Shown here piece by piece: positions 5,820-6,222 of a DNA stretch of 6,222 nt. Made by a program: the position numbers and the translations under genes. The DNA is from Verrucomicrobiota bacterium (GTDB taxonomy: Bacteria; Verrucomicrobiota; Verrucomicrobiia; Limisphaerales; UBA11358), in NCBI GenBank assembly GCA_021323835.1, contig JAJPKI010000224.1, forward strand, positions 1-6,222. Reading direction: 5' to 3'. How positions within the stretch are numbered: position 1 is the first letter of the stretch; each line of letters starts with the position of its first letter. The notes under the pieces were generated by a model. The model made no database searches and was not told where the DNA came from. It saw nothing but the letters and a program-made list of their open reading frames with translations.

Positions 5820-6222
5820 TTAGGCGAGGGTCGAAAGTCGAGGGTCGAGAGCACTGCCATTACGACGCGGAAATGGCGTTTTAGAAGTTTTAACCGACAG
5901 TGAACGGTTTAAGGCAGCAATTCTTTTGGCCAGTTTTTCCAAATCACCCAATGCAGATTCGAGGTCGGATTTGGACATATATTTTTCGTCTGCAGCCAAA
6001 AACAAAATTGAGACTACTTCCATTAACGAACCGTAAGCCTGCTCTAAAAAATGTGCAAAGTCCTTGTCAGAATTGCGTCCAGAGCCTTCTGCAATATTTG
6101 CTGAAATGGAAACAACGGCGCGACGCAATTGCGAAATCATTCCAAAAGTTTCATTCTGTGGAAATTTTTGCGTTATCCGGTAAATGGAACCGCTGATTTT
6201 GCGCGCTTCCTGCCAGACTTCC
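5820..6222 (-). CDS. Four-helix-bundle S23/IVP family protein, 5' end missing
   Basis: The reading frame is open to the right edge: 133 codons are visible from 6221 to the TAA at 5822-5820. An internal Met at 6140 is not the start, because the 27 residues before it match the family's first helix (EVWQEARKIS, then IYRITQKFP). The hallmark block follows: SQLRRAVVSISANIAEGSGR at visible residues 30-49, then FAHFLEQAYGSLMEV. Probably only about 5-15 N-terminal residues are missing. The family is named for proteins encoded in intervening sequences of 23S rRNA genes, but most members, as here, are free-standing and of unknown function; Avd of diversity-generating retroelements shares the fold. The last residues (ALDPRLSTLA) come from a heptanucleotide repeat and are not part of the bundle. 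It lies 2 bp upstream of the RelE-like gene and is probably co-transcribed with it. Confidence 0.9.
   Translation of the reverse strand, partial: EVWQEARKISGSIYRITQKFPQNETFGMISQLRRAVVSISANIAEGSGRNSDKDFAHFLEQAYGSLMEVVSILFLAADEKYMSKSDLESALGDLEKLAKRIAALNRSLSVKTSKTPFPRRNGSALDPRLSTLA
5824..5851. repeat. Heptanucleotide tandem repeat (TCGARRG, four units)
   Basis: Four consecutive 7-bp units on the plus strand: GCGAGGG (first base differs), TCGAAAG, TCGAGGG, TCGAGAG. They form the 3' end of the S23-family gene and end just before its stop codon. Read on the coding strand they give the residues DPRLST. The unit length is not a multiple of three. Confidence 0.75.

Noticed and set aside
5820..6222. 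Possible diversity-generating retroelement accessory (Avd-like) gene
   Set aside because: The fold is shared, but no reverse transcriptase, template repeat or variable repeat is visible, and the sequence matches ordinary free-standing S23 proteins.
1..6222. CRISPR arrays, tRNA/rRNA genes, insertion sequences, attachment sites
   Set aside because: Scanning by eye showed no spaced direct repeats, tRNA-like cloverleaf, transposase or terminal inverted repeats; coding genes account for nearly all the sequence.

Overview
The window is ordinary-density bacterial chromosome with seven protein genes and almost no spare DNA. Several traits point to the Verrucomicrobiota (Pedosphaera/Limisphaera-like), but this is an inference from protein style, not a proven assignment. 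The traits are a secreted coiled-coil/TPR protein, a secreted FG-GAP beta-propeller protein, a small secreted GspC/PilP-like protein, a four-helix-bundle S23 protein, and no purine-rich Shine-Dalgarno sequence at any start I examined. No rRNA, tRNA, insertion sequence, phage gene or CRISPR array was seen.

Left part (1-3886, minus strand): one probable operon read right to left. It runs from a 528-residue exported coiled-coil plus TPR protein, through a YjbQ/UPF0047 enzyme whose ATG directly abuts the TPR stop codon, to a large exported FG-GAP/VCBS repeat protein. The last gene starts at 1834 and runs off the left edge (611 codons visible, C-terminus missing). Products one and three are predicted to be outside the cytoplasm and YjbQ inside, so the set is not an obvious single pathway.

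Middle (3887-5457, plus strand): a 110-bp divergent region carries candidate promoters for both directions. It is followed by a stand-alone HNH endonuclease (3997-4617), a perfect 10-bp-stem hairpin that overlaps its stop codon, and then a GTG-started exported protein. That protein has a short GspC/PilP-like beta domain followed by a Gly/Asn-rich tail (4693-5457).

Right part (5458-6222, minus strand): a four-helix-bundle S23/IVP-type protein, cut by the right edge, is followed after 2 bp by a RelE/ParE-like protein. The end of the S23 gene is built from a heptanucleotide repeat. The RelE-like gene converges on the GspC-like gene with no base between the two stop codons.

Most noteworthy points: promoter-like elements placed so close to three start codons that leaderless or near-leaderless transcripts are predicted; the S23/RelE-like gene pair, which lacks a conventional antitoxin in view; and the non-triplet heptamer repeat inside a coding tail. 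I did not find a clear, complete, previously undescribed system.
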